A DNA stretch of 64,000 bases from Candidatus Woesearchaeota archaeon (GTDB lineage: Archaea > Nanobdellota > Nanobdellia > Woesearchaeales > GW2011-AR15), in NCBI GenBank assembly GCA_016928835.1, contig JAFGJW010000005.1:1-64000 (forward strand), given 5' to 3'. Shown one piece after another: positions 1-9,331 of this stretch. Position 1 is the stretch's first letter. Every line of letters starts with the position of its first letter. Below the pieces are notes generated by a model. That model was given only the letters and a program-made list of their open reading frames with translations, ran no database searches and was not told the DNA's origin. The translations under genes were made by a program, and so were the position numbers.

Positions 1-1
1 A

Positions 2-3000
2 CCCAATGTTTCAGCACTGAATAGTCCAGCAAACAACTCAAACCTGTCAGGCAGCATAGTAGAATTCAACTTCACATCATATGATAACCTCGATAATATA
101 TTGAATTATACCTTGTACTTGGACAACTATGCAAACTCCACCGGACTCACCCTTGGCAACAATACAACTACTAACTTCTCAGTTAATGATTTCCAAGAGG
201 GGACATTCCACAACTGGACTATACAAGTAACAGACAATGTTGGAAACACAGCGAATTACTCGGGGATGTTTTTCTTTTATATGAATACCACCTACTCCAA
301 CCAGCCACCAACTTCAAATATTATCAGCCCTGATAATGATGGCTGGATAAGTGACAGCACGCCTGAACTTAGCTTCATTCTAACAGACGATCTTGACATT
401 TATATTAATTATACACTTTTCATTAATGATATAGCCAACTACTCAAATTCGACAGCAAACGCTACACCAACTTATCTTAATCTATCCAGCCTTGGAGAAG
501 GCAGCAATACTATAATTGTTGAGGCTCTGGACAGCAGCAATGAGAGAATAAATTCTTCAATTCTGACATTGAACATAGATACCATACCACCTAGTTCCAC
601 TCTCCATTATCCTATAAATGATACCTGGACAAATGATGACACAATCCAGTTCAATTTTACCTTGATGGACAATTTGGATTCAGAATTGGACTACACTCTT
701 TATCTTGACAACTCTCCAGTGTCCTATGGCTCTGCACAAAATAACTCAATCAAGCTTGTTAATTATACTTTGCCTGACGAAGGATTTTACTTAATTAAGG
801 TGGAAGCAAGAGACCAGGCGAATAACACCTTTAATTCAACCGAGACATTAGTTGTGATGGATGGAAATGACCCCTCATCTACTATTTCTTCGCCTTCTGA
901 TAATTCCTGGATAACAGACGCAACGCCTGAAATTATTTTTATATTAACAGATGATTTTGATCCTGTTCTTAATTATACTGTCTTTGTTAACAATGTATCA
1001 ACAGAGTTTGGTTCAGCATTGAATAATACTCCTACCTCTACTAATCTTACCTTATCCGAGGGAACCTTTAATATAATAATTGAGGCAAGGGATAATGCAA
1101 ATGCAAGGCAGAACTCAACTCCAATCACAATATTTATTGATAACAACACCCCAAGTTCAACAATCAATACTCCCTCAAATCTCACTTGGATAAGCGATAT
1201 AACTCCTGAAATCAGCTTTACTCTTACAGATAGTATGGACTCCATAATAAATTACTCAGTTTTTGTAGACGGCTCGATTAACAGTATTGGCTCTGCGAAC
1301 AACAATACGCCAACATATATTAACCTCTCAACTGTAACAGAAGCGCAACACACTCTTTATGTGGAAGCAAGAGATGAAGCAGATCAAACCTTCAATTCTT
1401 CTGTAATTATAATCACTACAGATGTTTCTGCGCCTGCAGTCAGTAGTCTAAATTCTCCTGCCAATAACACAAATATCAGCTCAAGTGTTATATTCAACTT
1501 CACTTCATATGACAACCTTGACTCAATACTCGATTATACTCTATATCTGAACTCTACAATAAATGAGACAGGAAGCACTGCGGGAAACGATACTACAACA
1601 TCATTCACAGTGTCAGGTTTTGAGACTTTTGGCGCTATCTATTACTGGACAATTGAAGTTAGGGATAATGCGAGCAATGCAGCCAATTACTCAGGTGTGC
1701 ATTATTTTGAAGTATATGATGCGCCCCCGAACACTGCGCCCAATATAACTGAGATTAATGACTCTGATAATGATGGAAATATTGAAATTAGCTGGACTGC
1801 AGATCCAAATGCTGATTACTACAGAATTTACAGGTCTTTATCCAGTATCACAGACGCAACGAGCTTAACAGCACTTGCCACAACCACAGCATTAGCTTAT
1901 GAAGATAATACAACAATACACGATAATACCTATTGGTATGCTGTCACCTCTCTGGATTCTGCCTTGAATGAGAATAAATCTGTTGTTTCTGCAAGTTATA
2001 ATGCTACTGCAAATGATACTATCTTACCAAGGCTACCTGCAAGTTTTGATGCAACAAACCTCAGTGATGGTTCAATAGCCCTCTCCTGGAGCCAAGTCCT
2101 CTTTGATGTCAATGATAATGCAGACACCAACATTACCTACAGGATTTATAGAGGAATAAATATTACAGGCCTTTTCAATGTATCTAACCTGTCTTACATA
2201 ACAAGTACCGCCCTATTTAACTACACAGACACTAATATAACCACGGACTATAATTATACATACGCAGTGACTTCATTGGATGATGCTGGTAATGAAAATA
2301 CTTCAATAGACTCAACCTATCAAGATATTACTGCAACACCATGCGTCAACGGATGGTCAGATTGGTCTGACTGGGGTGCTTGCTCCGGAGGCACTCAATA
2401 CAGAACCAGGACAAGAACATGTTACGGCGGCGGTTTGACCAGTGAAGAGGAGTCTCAGTCATGTGATACTGGTGACGATGATGGGGGGAGAGGAGGGAGA
2501 AGCGGAGGTCCAGGTCCAAGTATTTCATTGCCCAGTGCAATACATGAGTGGACCTTGCTTAATCCAGGCGCTGAAATCTCAATGAAGATTAACAACTCAC
2601 AGATAGGGATAATAAATATCTTTTTTAGTGTTTCCAACCAAGTTAATGATGGAAAACTTACTGTTCAGAGATTATCTGGAAAACCAGCTGCAGTCTCTCA
2701 TGAAATAAGTGGAAAGGTTTACCAGTACCTTAAGATAGATCAAGAGAATCTCGAGAACTCGGTGACAAGTTCATTCAGAATAAGGTTTAAAGTTGAGAAA
2801 GGGTGGCTTGAAGAGAATGGCGTGAACAGCAACAATCTTGTTCTTAAAAAGTACAGTGAAGAATGGAATGACTTGCCTACAAATAAGCTCAACTCTGACT
2901 CAGACTATGTATACTATGAGGCCATAACTTCAGGATTCAGCTACTTTGCAATAGCAGAAAAATCTCAGGTGACGACTTCAACCGAAGTTGCTGCAACCTC

Positions 3001-3304
3001 AACAACCTCAACCACAACAACACTTACAGAAACTGTTACGCTGTCTACAACTACAACAACTACTCCCAAGCGAGCGGAATTCCTTCATTTCTTATTAGGC
3101 TATATCTCACAGAAACTTAACATAATCTTCATAACACTTGCGCTGATGCTGGTGACAATGATATCATCATATATCTTCATTGTGCAGAAAAAGAGATACG
3201 ACCTGGAACAAGAGGATTTTGATATGCTGAAAGCGCATATGGAGACTCAAGATAGATTAGAGAAAATAAGGGAGAAACTAGAGAACATTGATAAAGAAAA
3301 GTGA
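2..3304 (+). CDS. Giant repeat surface protein, C-terminal part (5' end outside window)
   Basis: The reading frame is open to the window edge (the track's ATG at 101 is internal), so the N-terminus and signal peptide are missing. It shows at least five Ig-like repeats of about 85-90 residues, each with a L(T/I)DxxD...NYT pattern and many NxS/T sequons. Two fibronectin-III-like segments (around residues 560-750) and a thrombospondin type-1-like stretch (WSDWSDWGACSGG, with paired Cys) follow. Next is a region resembling the PGF-pre-PGF domain (YFAIAEKS), a Thr-rich linker, one membrane helix and a charged cytoplasmic tail predicted to be coiled coil. It is probably a membrane-anchored adhesin or S-layer-like glycoprotein; the ligand is unknown. 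Confidence 0.85.
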   Translation, partial: PNVSALNSPANNSNLSGSIVEFNFTSYDNLDNILNYTLYLDNYANSTGLTLGNNTTTNFSVNDFQEGTFHNWTIQVTDNVGNTANYSGMFFFYMNTTYSNQPPTSNIISPDNDGWISDSTPELSFILTDDLDIYINYTLFINDIANYSNSTANATPTYLNLSSLGEGSNTIIVEALDSSNERINSSILTLNIDTIPPSSTLHYPINDTWTNDDTIQFNFTLMDNLDSELDYTLYLDNSPVSYGSAQNNSIKLVNYTLPDEGFYLIKVEARDQANNTFNSTETLVVMDGNDPSSTISSPSDNSWITDATPEIIFILTDDFDPVLNYTVFVNNVSTEFGSALNNTPTSTNLTLSEGTFNIIIEARDNANARQNSTPITIFIDNNTPSSTINTPSNLTWISDITPEISFTLTDSMDSIINYSVFVDGSINSIGSANNNTPTYINLSTVTEAQHTLYVEARDEADQTFNSSVIIITTDVSAPAVSSLNSPANNTNISSSVIFNFTSYDNLDSILDYTLYLNSTINETGSTAGNDTTTSFTVSGFETFGAIYYWTIEVRDNASNAANYSGVHYFEVYDAPPNTAPNITEINDSDNDGNIEISWTADPNADYYRIYRSLSSITDATSLTALATTTALAYEDNTTIHDNTYWYAVTSLDSALNENKSVVSASYNATANDTILPRLPASFDATNLSDGSIALSWSQVLFDVNDNADTNITYRIYRGINITGLFNVSNLSYITSTALFNYTDTNITTDYNYTYAVTSLDDAGNENTSIDSTYQDITATPCVNGWSDWSDWGACSGGTQYRTRTRTCYGGGLTSEEESQSCDTGDDDGGRGGRSGGPGPSISLPSAIHEWTLLNPGAEISMKINNSQIGIINIFFSVSNQVNDGKLTVQRLSGKPAAVSHEISGKVYQYLKIDQENLENSVTSSFRIRFKVEKGWLEENGVNSNNLVLKKYSEEWNDLPTNKLNSDSDYVYYEAITSGFSYFAIAEKSQVTTSTEVAATSTTSTTTTLTETVTLSTTTTTTPKRAEFLHFLLGYISQKLNIIFITLALMLVTMISSYIFIVQKKRYDLEQEDFDMLKAHMETQDRLEKIREKLENIDKEK

Positions 3305-3363
3305 ATATTATCATTCCAAAACTTTTTTATATATTCACTTCTTCTCACCAATAGTGATTCAAA

Positions 3364-4455
3364 TTGGCAAAAAAATCAACAAGAAAATCTAGATCAAGAC
3401 CAATGCCCAAAAAAGAAAAAACCGAACCCGGGTTAGCAAAGCATAAAGGGAGAAGAAAGAAAAAACTACGTTTAAAACCAATAATTATTGTTTCATTTTT
3501 AGTTATTCTGCTTGGCGCTGCAGCTATTTGGTTAACTACTTCAGGTATTGCAAACCGCCTCATTAGCAAAGAAGACCAGAATAAGGAGATAGCAGCACTT
3601 GTCAATGAGGAACCCATTTACCTGGAAGAGCTTGAGAGAAACTATGCCCGCCTGCCTGATGAATATAAGGCTTTTCTTGATAAAGATCAATTGCTTGACC
3701 AGATGATAGAAGAGAAACTGTTAATGCAGCTTGCAGGGGGAATGGACATAACAGCATCTGATCAGGAGGTTGAGGCCCTGCTTGATGCTCTATTAGAACA
3801 AGTTGGTATGACAGAAGACGAGCTGAAACTAAGGTTTGAAGAACAGAACATATCTCTTGAGGAAGTCAAGGATTTCTATAAGAAGCAGATTACAATAACT
3901 AAACTTGTGAACGAGACTGTGGTGGAAAAAGCTAGAGTCACTCTCAATACTATCAGAGAATATTACGAAGACAACCCTGAATTCTTTGCTGTACCTGAGA
4001 GCGTAAATGTTAGTCATTTGATCATTTGCCATGAGGAGAGCCTCAATTGCGAAAGTGAAAGAACAAAAGAGGAGGCACTTGAGCTCATTAAGGATATTAG
4101 AGCTGAGGTCAATGATACTAATTTTGCTGATCTGGCAGGACAATATTCAGATGAGCCTATGGCGGAAACGACTGGAGGTAACCTTCCGGGAAGAGTACTG
4201 AAAACTGATCCCTATGATGAGACCTTTCTTAATGCTACATTTAGACTCGAGCCTGGAGAATTATCTGAGGTTGTAGAGACAGTATTTGGCTATCATCTCA
4301 TATTGGTATATGAGAAATTTCCTGAAGGGACACTTGAGTTTGATGAGATAAGAGACCAAATAAATGAGACACTTACTCTTGAGAAACAGCAGGAACTTTA
4401 TGATGAATTAATCTCAGAAAAGAAGAATAATTCAAAAATAATAAAAATCTATTAA
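3364..4455 (+). CDS. Membrane-anchored PpiC/SurA-like peptidyl-prolyl isomerase
   Basis: Starts with TTG; no in-frame ATG lies nearby, and a TATA-like tttttatata sits about 30 bases upstream. A Lys/Arg-rich cytoplasmic N-terminus (about 35 residues) precedes one membrane helix (IIIVSFLVILLGAAAIWL), so the rest faces outside. Residues 75-180 look like a SurA_N chaperone region. Residues 215-320 carry a parvulin (PpiC) domain with VSHLIICHEE, FADLAGQYSDEP, GGNLPG and FGYHLILV. The family isomerises prolyl bonds and helps exported proteins fold, so this is a PrsA-like foldase, fittingly next to a large secreted protein. Identification is confident; the substrate is inferred. Confidence 0.85.
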   Translation: MAKKSTRKSRSRPMPKKEKTEPGLAKHKGRRKKKLRLKPIIIVSFLVILLGAAAIWLTTSGIANRLISKEDQNKEIAALVNEEPIYLEELERNYARLPDEYKAFLDKDQLLDQMIEEKLLMQLAGGMDITASDQEVEALLDALLEQVGMTEDELKLRFEEQNISLEEVKDFYKKQITITKLVNETVVEKARVTLNTIREYYEDNPEFFAVPESVNVSHLIICHEESLNCESERTKEEALELIKDIRAEVNDTNFADLAGQYSDEPMAETTGGNLPGRVLKTDPYDETFLNATFRLEPGELSEVVETVFGYHLILVYEKFPEGTLEFDEIRDQINETLTLEKQQELYDELISEKKNNSKIIKIY

Positions 4456-4457
4456 GA

Positions 4458-5702
4458 TTAAAATTCATCAGCAGTCATGATCTTAACTCGGGTTTGGCTA
4501 TCTTTTACTTTTGTATCCATTGCGACAAGATAGTTGACATTTGCTTTTTCTGATATCTCAATCAGATTTTTGTCTATAATCCCATCAAATACAATTGCAT
4601 ATACCCCGCTGCTGAGACTTTTCAAAGTGGAGTGCAGCTCAGATATGGGTACTTTTCCAAGTATATTGAGCGAGTTATCCAGCACATAAGCACCTCTCGT
4701 GCCTATGAGATCTTCTAACATGTCCCCAAATCTGTGTTTCTCCTCTTCACTTAACTCCTTGGTGTCTCTTTTTTGTTGCGGTTTGCCAGTACTTGGTTTT
4801 CTTCTTGACTCATCTCTAATCTGCTCTTTTCTGATGCTTCTTTTATCAGAATGTTCTCTCTTTTGTGAAGGAGATAATTCCATCTCCATTTGTTCAGCTG
4901 AGACCCTGCTCCTTAAAGCTTTATGGATTTCTTTTTTTGTTATCTCTTCTACTTCTTTTCCATCAGGTGCTCTGCATACATAGTCAATGTCTGTGACACT
5001 CATTAGCTCCTGCAATATCAAATCTCCTCCTCTGTCGCCGTCAACAAATGCAGTAACGACCTTCTTTTTTGAAAGGTCAACAATCTCAGGGGGTACTGAA
5101 GTGCCGTTAAGAGCGATAGCATTTTTTATGCCGTGCTTAAGCAAATTAAGTACATCAGCTCTTCCCTCGACAACAATGATTTCGTCAGATTCGTCAATCC
5201 CCGGTCCTGATGGCAGCCTTCCTTTTCCGAATTCCTGGATCTCCATAACCCTAACACTATAAGCTACCTCGTCACTCAATTCCTGAGAGTCTGGCATTAC
5301 AGTGTCCATTAACTGTTTCAGCAGTTCCTTTGCTCTGTCTATTACATAGTGTCTCTTTGATACTCTTACGTCCTCAATATTGTCCACATGAATTTTTGCA
5401 TTGCACGGGCCGATTCTCTGAATTATCTCAAGCGAGGCTCCTACAATTGCGGTCTCTGCCTTGTCCAGGCTTGAAGGGATTATTATCACCCCTTGAGTTT
5501 TTCCGCTTCTTGTCTCTGTCTCGACTTCAATACGACCGATTCTACCAGATCTCTGAAGCTCTCTTAGTTCAAGCTCGCTGCCCAGCAGACCTTCTGTCTG
5601 CCCAAAGACAGCACCTATCACATCAGGTCTGTCTACAACTCCTTCTATGTTGATTGATGCATGAATTATATACTTAGCTGATACTGGGCTTATTTTTCCC
5701 AT
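4458..5702 (-). CDS. dnaG: Archaeal DnaG-like primase (TOPRIM)
   Basis: Archaeal DnaG family, 414 residues (a normal length). The N-terminal domain begins SPVSAKYIIHASINIEGVVD. The central TOPRIM domain has the catalytic EGRADVLNLL motif (about residue 179) and the metal-binding FVDGDRGGDL motif (about 217). A charged variable linker (250-320) leads to a conserved C-terminal region. Archaeal DnaG can prime DNA and is also known as an exosome subunit. A good ribosome-binding site (aggagg) lies ten bases before the ATG. The roughly 490 bases upstream contain a structured candidate RNA on the same strand. It is convergent with the parvulin gene, two bases apart. Confidence 0.93.
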   Translation of the reverse strand: MGKISPVSAKYIIHASINIEGVVDRPDVIGAVFGQTEGLLGSELELRELQRSGRIGRIEVETETRSGKTQGVIIIPSSLDKAETAIVGASLEIIQRIGPCNAKIHVDNIEDVRVSKRHYVIDRAKELLKQLMDTVMPDSQELSDEVAYSVRVMEIQEFGKGRLPSGPGIDESDEIIVVEGRADVLNLLKHGIKNAIALNGTSVPPEIVDLSKKKVVTAFVDGDRGGDLILQELMSVTDIDYVCRAPDGKEVEEITKKEIHKALRSRVSAEQMEMELSPSQKREHSDKRSIRKEQIRDESRRKPSTGKPQQKRDTKELSEEEKHRFGDMLEDLIGTRGAYVLDNSLNILGKVPISELHSTLKSLSSGVYAIVFDGIIDKNLIEISEKANVNYLVAMDTKVKDSQTRVKIMTADEF

Positions 5703-5828
5703 TTTAATAACCTCCTATTTTTCTCAATACAAGAAGGAGCATATCTTACTCAGTCTAATCCAATTTATTGCCTTTGTCTTTTGTGAACTGAGGAGTGTCA
5801 TAGTAAATTCCTTCTATGTATTGGTTAC

Positions 5829-6075
5829 AGAACAAGCAAATTTACAATATTTTATCTTTGTTGGATTTACTTAGTTTCATTCTCAATAAAAGTGAAATGA
5901 TGATAATAATTTACTTGTTCTGGATAATGTCGCCCAGACACCAACCCTCAAGCTCATTGCTTGTTCATCCGTGAGCTCCATTGAGTAACGCTCGTGCCGG
6001 GCTTGTATATGTAAGTGTCTTGTGTCAGTTGGATGAGCAGTATTCTGCCCACACAAGGACCTTATTTACATATAC
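5829..6075 (-). ncRNA. Candidate structured non-coding RNA or long leader upstream of dnaG
   Basis: No ORF is here, but on the minus strand several exact helices can be drawn. GTATATGTAA (6075-6066) pairs with TTACATATAC (6014-6005) and encloses CTTGTGT/ACACAAG and GCAG/CTGC. GCCCGGCAC (6002-5994) pairs with GTG-T-CTGGGC (5941-5932) around CAAGC/GCTTG. TCATCC (6036-6031) can pair with GGATGA (5970-5965) as a pseudoknot. A 14-bp helix (one G-U) joins 5921-5908 to 5842-5829. A TATA box 25 bases upstream would start the transcript exactly at the first helix. I do not recognise SRP, RNase P or riboswitch signatures. It could be an independent RNA or the dnaG 5' leader. Confidence 0.55.
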
Positions 6076-6091
6076 AAAAAGGTAATTTTGG

Positions 6092-6104
6092 TTAATATAT
6101 AAAG
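6092..6104 (-). promoter_or_regulatory. TATA box for the candidate RNA upstream of dnaG
   Basis: On the minus strand this reads CTTTATATATTAA preceded by AAAAA, a strong archaeal BRE/TATA combination. The predicted start 25 bases downstream falls at about 6073-6075, the first base of the long helix, which supports minus-strand transcription of the structured region. Confidence 0.6.
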
Positions 6105-6196
6105 TTTTTGGAAATATAGATACATTAGTTATTATCAACTCAACGCTCTCAAATATTCTGCATAAAATTAAATATATTAAAATTATTCTAGGACTT

Positions 6197-7042
6197 ATGA
6201 GGCTGGCTAAATATTGGAAAACATCTTCTTATACTAACAAAGGGATGTTAATTGGTGCTGCCATTTCATTACTTCTGGTTTTAATATTAATTATCTCATC
6301 AGAAAGCAATATTAAAGTTTTAGATAGACTTGGCATTTATTACATATATGTTACTATTCTTGGTGCCCTTGTATTCTGTCCAAAAACATCTAATGCTGTA
6401 ACTCGTCAGTTTTGCAGACCTAGTTGTTATAAATACATCATACTTCCTTGCCTGATATTATGTATTGGTGTGTTTATTGGTGCATTAGTTGGTCTGTTGA
6501 TTGATACAAGGAAGGGAATAAAAAAGAAAGAAACCTATTCAAATGTCTTACCAATTAAAAAATTAGTTATTTACAGTATAGCTACATTAGGTTTTTATAA
6601 CCTCTACTGGTATTACAAAAACTGGCAACTTCTGAAAAAAGCTGGTGATGACATTAGACCAGTTTGGAGGACGTTTGGGTTATTGGTGCCAATTGTTAGC
6701 TATTGGTTCATTTATGATCAGATCAAAAGGATTCTTAGGATTGCACAGGAGAAAAGGTATAAGTCGAAAGCTGATGCTGTTCGATTAATTGCCATAATAT
6801 TTGTGATAAAAAGCCTTGACAGAATCGCTTATAAAGTATCAGACTCATTTCCAATTGCGGGTGATATCCTGGGAATGATCTCATTAATCTTAATGGTTGT
6901 ACCGTTGGCCTCAGTCCAAATAGCCTTTAATTACTATTGGGAGAAAACACAAAAACTGCCAATAAATTCGAAATTTTCTATAAAAGATTATTTTATTGTG
7001 GTTGCAGGATTACTTATTCTGGCCTTGACTTTTATATCTTGA
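6197..7042 (+). CDS. DUF4234-like multi-pass membrane protein
   Basis: 281 residues with about seven hydrophobic segments. The first two or three helices (residues 15-110) are unrecognised. From about residue 115 the pattern KKLVIYSIATLGFYNLYWYYKNW resembles DUF4234 membrane proteins, and a second amphipathic block ends NYYWEKTQK. An AT-rich TATA (aaatatattaaaatt) about 25 bases before the ATG suggests a leaderless transcript. The function of the family is unknown. The gene is monocistronic as far as visible. Confidence 0.7.
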   Translation: MRLAKYWKTSSYTNKGMLIGAAISLLLVLILIISSESNIKVLDRLGIYYIYVTILGALVFCPKTSNAVTRQFCRPSCYKYIILPCLILCIGVFIGALVGLLIDTRKGIKKKETYSNVLPIKKLVIYSIATLGFYNLYWYYKNWQLLKKAGDDIRPVWRTFGLLVPIVSYWFIYDQIKRILRIAQEKRYKSKADAVRLIAIIFVIKSLDRIAYKVSDSFPIAGDILGMISLILMVVPLASVQIAFNYYWEKTQKLPINSKFSIKDYFIVVAGLLILALTFIS

Positions 7043-7110
7043 TGAGATAGACAATATTGGTAATATTTATATACTCTAATTTTATTAAATTTTAAGTGGG
7101 GGTGAACCAT

Positions 7111-7584
7111 ATGAATAAAGAAGAATGTTGTCCAAAATTTAATCCCGGGCCGTGGGATGGAAAGATATTAGAATGGAAAAACAAGAGATTTGTCAAGGAT
7201 AAAGTTTTTACCCTCTTCTATATGCCAATGAATTTTGGCAGTGTCATAAAAAAATTGCAGAACAAGATGGATGCTGCCAATGCCAAATGCCCAGATTGGA
7301 TGGGGCTTTCAGATCATACCTCAAAATGGAATATGGACATTTATGTGGCGGCTGATAAAGAAATTCCTGATGCAGTAAACGTGACTTTAAGTGGGAAATT
7401 CTTAAGCAAGGTCTATGAAGGAGATTTTAAGGAGACCGGTACATGGTGCAAGGATTTTGAGGCATACGCAAAAAGCAAGAAAATGGAGATAAAAAAACAA
7501 TATATGTGGTACACAACCTGCCCAAAATGCGCCAAGAAATATGGTAAAAATTATGTTGTTATTATAGGAGAGGTAAAAAAATGA
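7111..7584 (+). CDS. GyrI-like small-ligand-binding protein (possible hydrolase family)
   Basis: The start is placed at ATG 7111 because a ribosome-binding site (gggggtga) lies six bases upstream; the track's earlier GTG is part of that site. The 157-residue soluble protein starts MNKEECCPKFNP and has PGPWDGKILEWKNKRFVKD, then a zinc-ribbon-like CPKCAKKYG near the C-terminus. The layout recalls the GyrI-like/SHS2 proteins annotated as hydrolases in methanogens and clostridia, but this is from memory. The stop overlaps the next gene by ATGA, so the two are probably translationally coupled. Confidence 0.65.
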   Translation: MNKEECCPKFNPGPWDGKILEWKNKRFVKDKVFTLFYMPMNFGSVIKKLQNKMDAANAKCPDWMGLSDHTSKWNMDIYVAADKEIPDAVNVTLSGKFLSKVYEGDFKETGTWCKDFEAYAKSKKMEIKKQYMWYTTCPKCAKKYGKNYVVIIGEVKK

Positions 7585-7796
7585 AGAAAGAAACAAAAGA
7601 GAAAATTAAGGAGAACCTATGCAAGCACCGCCCCCACCATTCAGGCCATGCAGTATATGGACTTGGTTTTGTTGGTGCAGTAATATATTATATATCTACT
7701 GCAACTGGATTCTGGATGGGAGTTTTAGGAATTTTGAAAGCTATTGTCTGGCCAGCTCTGCTTGTCTACGGATTGCTGAGATTCTTGGCATTGTAG
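7581..7796 (+). CDS. Small two-helix membrane protein
   Basis: 71 residues, with a charged His-rich N-terminus (KHRPHHSGHAVYG) followed by two hydrophobic helices with one short turn. Its ATG overlaps the stop of the GyrI-like gene by four bases, so the two form a coupled pair. No family is recognised. The pairing suggests a membrane partner for the upstream soluble protein. Confidence 0.65.
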   Translation: MKKETKEKIKENLCKHRPHHSGHAVYGLGFVGAVIYYISTATGFWMGVLGILKAIVWPALLVYGLLRFLAL

Positions 7797-8069
7797 AGCA
7801 AGACAAAGCCAATTGCCCCATGCGGAATAGATCGGGCTTTTAGGAAACTTTTCTAGATCCCACAGAAAGAGAAGTCATTATGGAACAAGAATCCCAAAAA
7901 AAGCCTACAAGACACATATCTAATTGAGTTTTTCCTGCCTGCTGCCTTTATGATAATCAAGTTCCACCTGCTTATGAAAACATGGGCACAGAAGGATAAT
8001 TTCTGTTTCTTTTAAGAAATATGCTGCAGTGCCAATATCTTTAAATATAATTTCCCTATCCCTTTATCT

Positions 8070-9281
8070 ATGAAATTCGCCCACATGGCAGACTGCCACA
8101 TCGGAGGCTGGCGTGATCCAAAACTAAAAAAAATCAGTCTAGAAGCCTTTCAAAGAGCTGTTGATATCTGCATCAATAAAGAAGTGGATTTTGTTCTTAT
8201 CTCAGGAGACCTGTTTAATAATAGCTTTCCTCAAATTGATTTGTTAAAAGAAACAGTAAGAAAATTAAAACAGTTGCAGGAAAAAAATATTCCGGTTTAT
8301 ATTATTGCAGGCAGCCATGACTTCTCTCCAAGCGGAAAAACAATATTGGATGTTTTGGAGGAAGCAGGTTTGTGCATTAATGTTGTTCAAGGAAAAGTCG
8401 AAGATAAAAAACTAAAACTAAAATTTACTATAGACAGAAACACAGGAGCAAAAATTACCGGGATGATAGGAAGGAGGGGAATGCTTGAAAGAAGCTATTA
8501 TGAGGTGTTAGATAAAAAACATCTCGAATCAGAGCCAGGATTTAAGATATTCATGTTCCACACTGCTCTAACTGAACTAAAGCCAAAAAATCTTGAGAGG
8601 ATGGATTCTGCTCCGATCTCTTTTTTGCCAAAAAACTTTGATTACTATGCAGGCGGCCACGTCCATATTGTGGAAAAAGCCTCTTTGCATGGCTATACCA
8701 ATGTTGTTTATCCAGGGCCTTTGTTCCCAAACAATTTCTATGAACTAGAAGAGTTGCAGAGGGGCGGATTTTATTTCTATGACAATGGTGAAACAAGCTA
8801 TGAGCCCATTCAGATATATAATGTGCACTCGCTTAAGATTGATGCCAGCCATAAGTTGCCTGAGCAGCTAACTGATGAGATAATAGCTCTTATTAAAGAT
8901 AGAGAATTCAATAAAACTATAGTATTACTCAGAATAAAAGGCACATTAGAATCAGGAAAGACAACTGATATTGATTTCAGGAAAATCACTTCTTTGCTAT
9001 ACAGCAAGTCAGCCTATTTTGTCATGAGAAATACAAATAAGCTAAAAAGCAGGGAATTCGAAGAGATAAAAATCAAGGCAAGCACTGCAGAGGAGATTGA
9101 GGAAAGTGTAATTGAAGAGCACCTTGGCCAGATACCTGTCAAAGCATGGGACCTGGAGGAAGAGAGAAAATTCACACATCAGCTGATGATGCTTTTCAGC
9201 AGGGAAAAAAAAGAAGGCGAGAAAGTATATGAATTTGAGGAGCGGATTAGAAAAGAGGCTGAAGAATTGCTTAGGGTCTAG
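8070..9281 (+). CDS. mre11: Mre11-like DNA double-strand-break nuclease (SbcD family)
   Basis: Calcineurin-like phosphoesterase domain over residues 1-260 with DCH (residues 8-10), SGDLF, AGSHD, FMFHT and GGHVH metal-binding motifs, plus a C-terminal capping/helical region that would contact Rad50. Mre11 uses two Mn ions to process DNA ends with Rad50. The catalytic motif usually reads GNHD; here the Asn is Ser (AGSHD). A TATA (tttaaatataattt) ends about 20 bases before the ATG, so the message is probably leaderless. No rad50 gene is next to it, which is unusual because the two are often neighbours. Confidence 0.85.
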   Translation: MKFAHMADCHIGGWRDPKLKKISLEAFQRAVDICINKEVDFVLISGDLFNNSFPQIDLLKETVRKLKQLQEKNIPVYIIAGSHDFSPSGKTILDVLEEAGLCINVVQGKVEDKKLKLKFTIDRNTGAKITGMIGRRGMLERSYYEVLDKKHLESEPGFKIFMFHTALTELKPKNLERMDSAPISFLPKNFDYYAGGHVHIVEKASLHGYTNVVYPGPLFPNNFYELEELQRGGFYFYDNGETSYEPIQIYNVHSLKIDASHKLPEQLTDEIIALIKDREFNKTIVLLRIKGTLESGKTTDIDFRKITSLLYSKSAYFVMRNTNKLKSREFEEIKIKASTAEEIEESVIEEHLGQIPVKAWDLEEERKFTHQLMMLFSREKKEGEKVYEFEERIRKEAEELLRV

Positions 9282-9331
9282 TATATAGAATTTTATCCTA
9301 GATATATTCTCCATAGCCCTAACAAAGGTAC

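Noticed and set aside
7920-8060. Minus-strand frame with CPCFHKQVELDYHKGS between the small membrane gene and mre11
   Set aside because: It looks like a small metal-binding piece but has no acceptable start codon and overlaps the mre11 promoter. Possibly a remnant, not supported as a gene.
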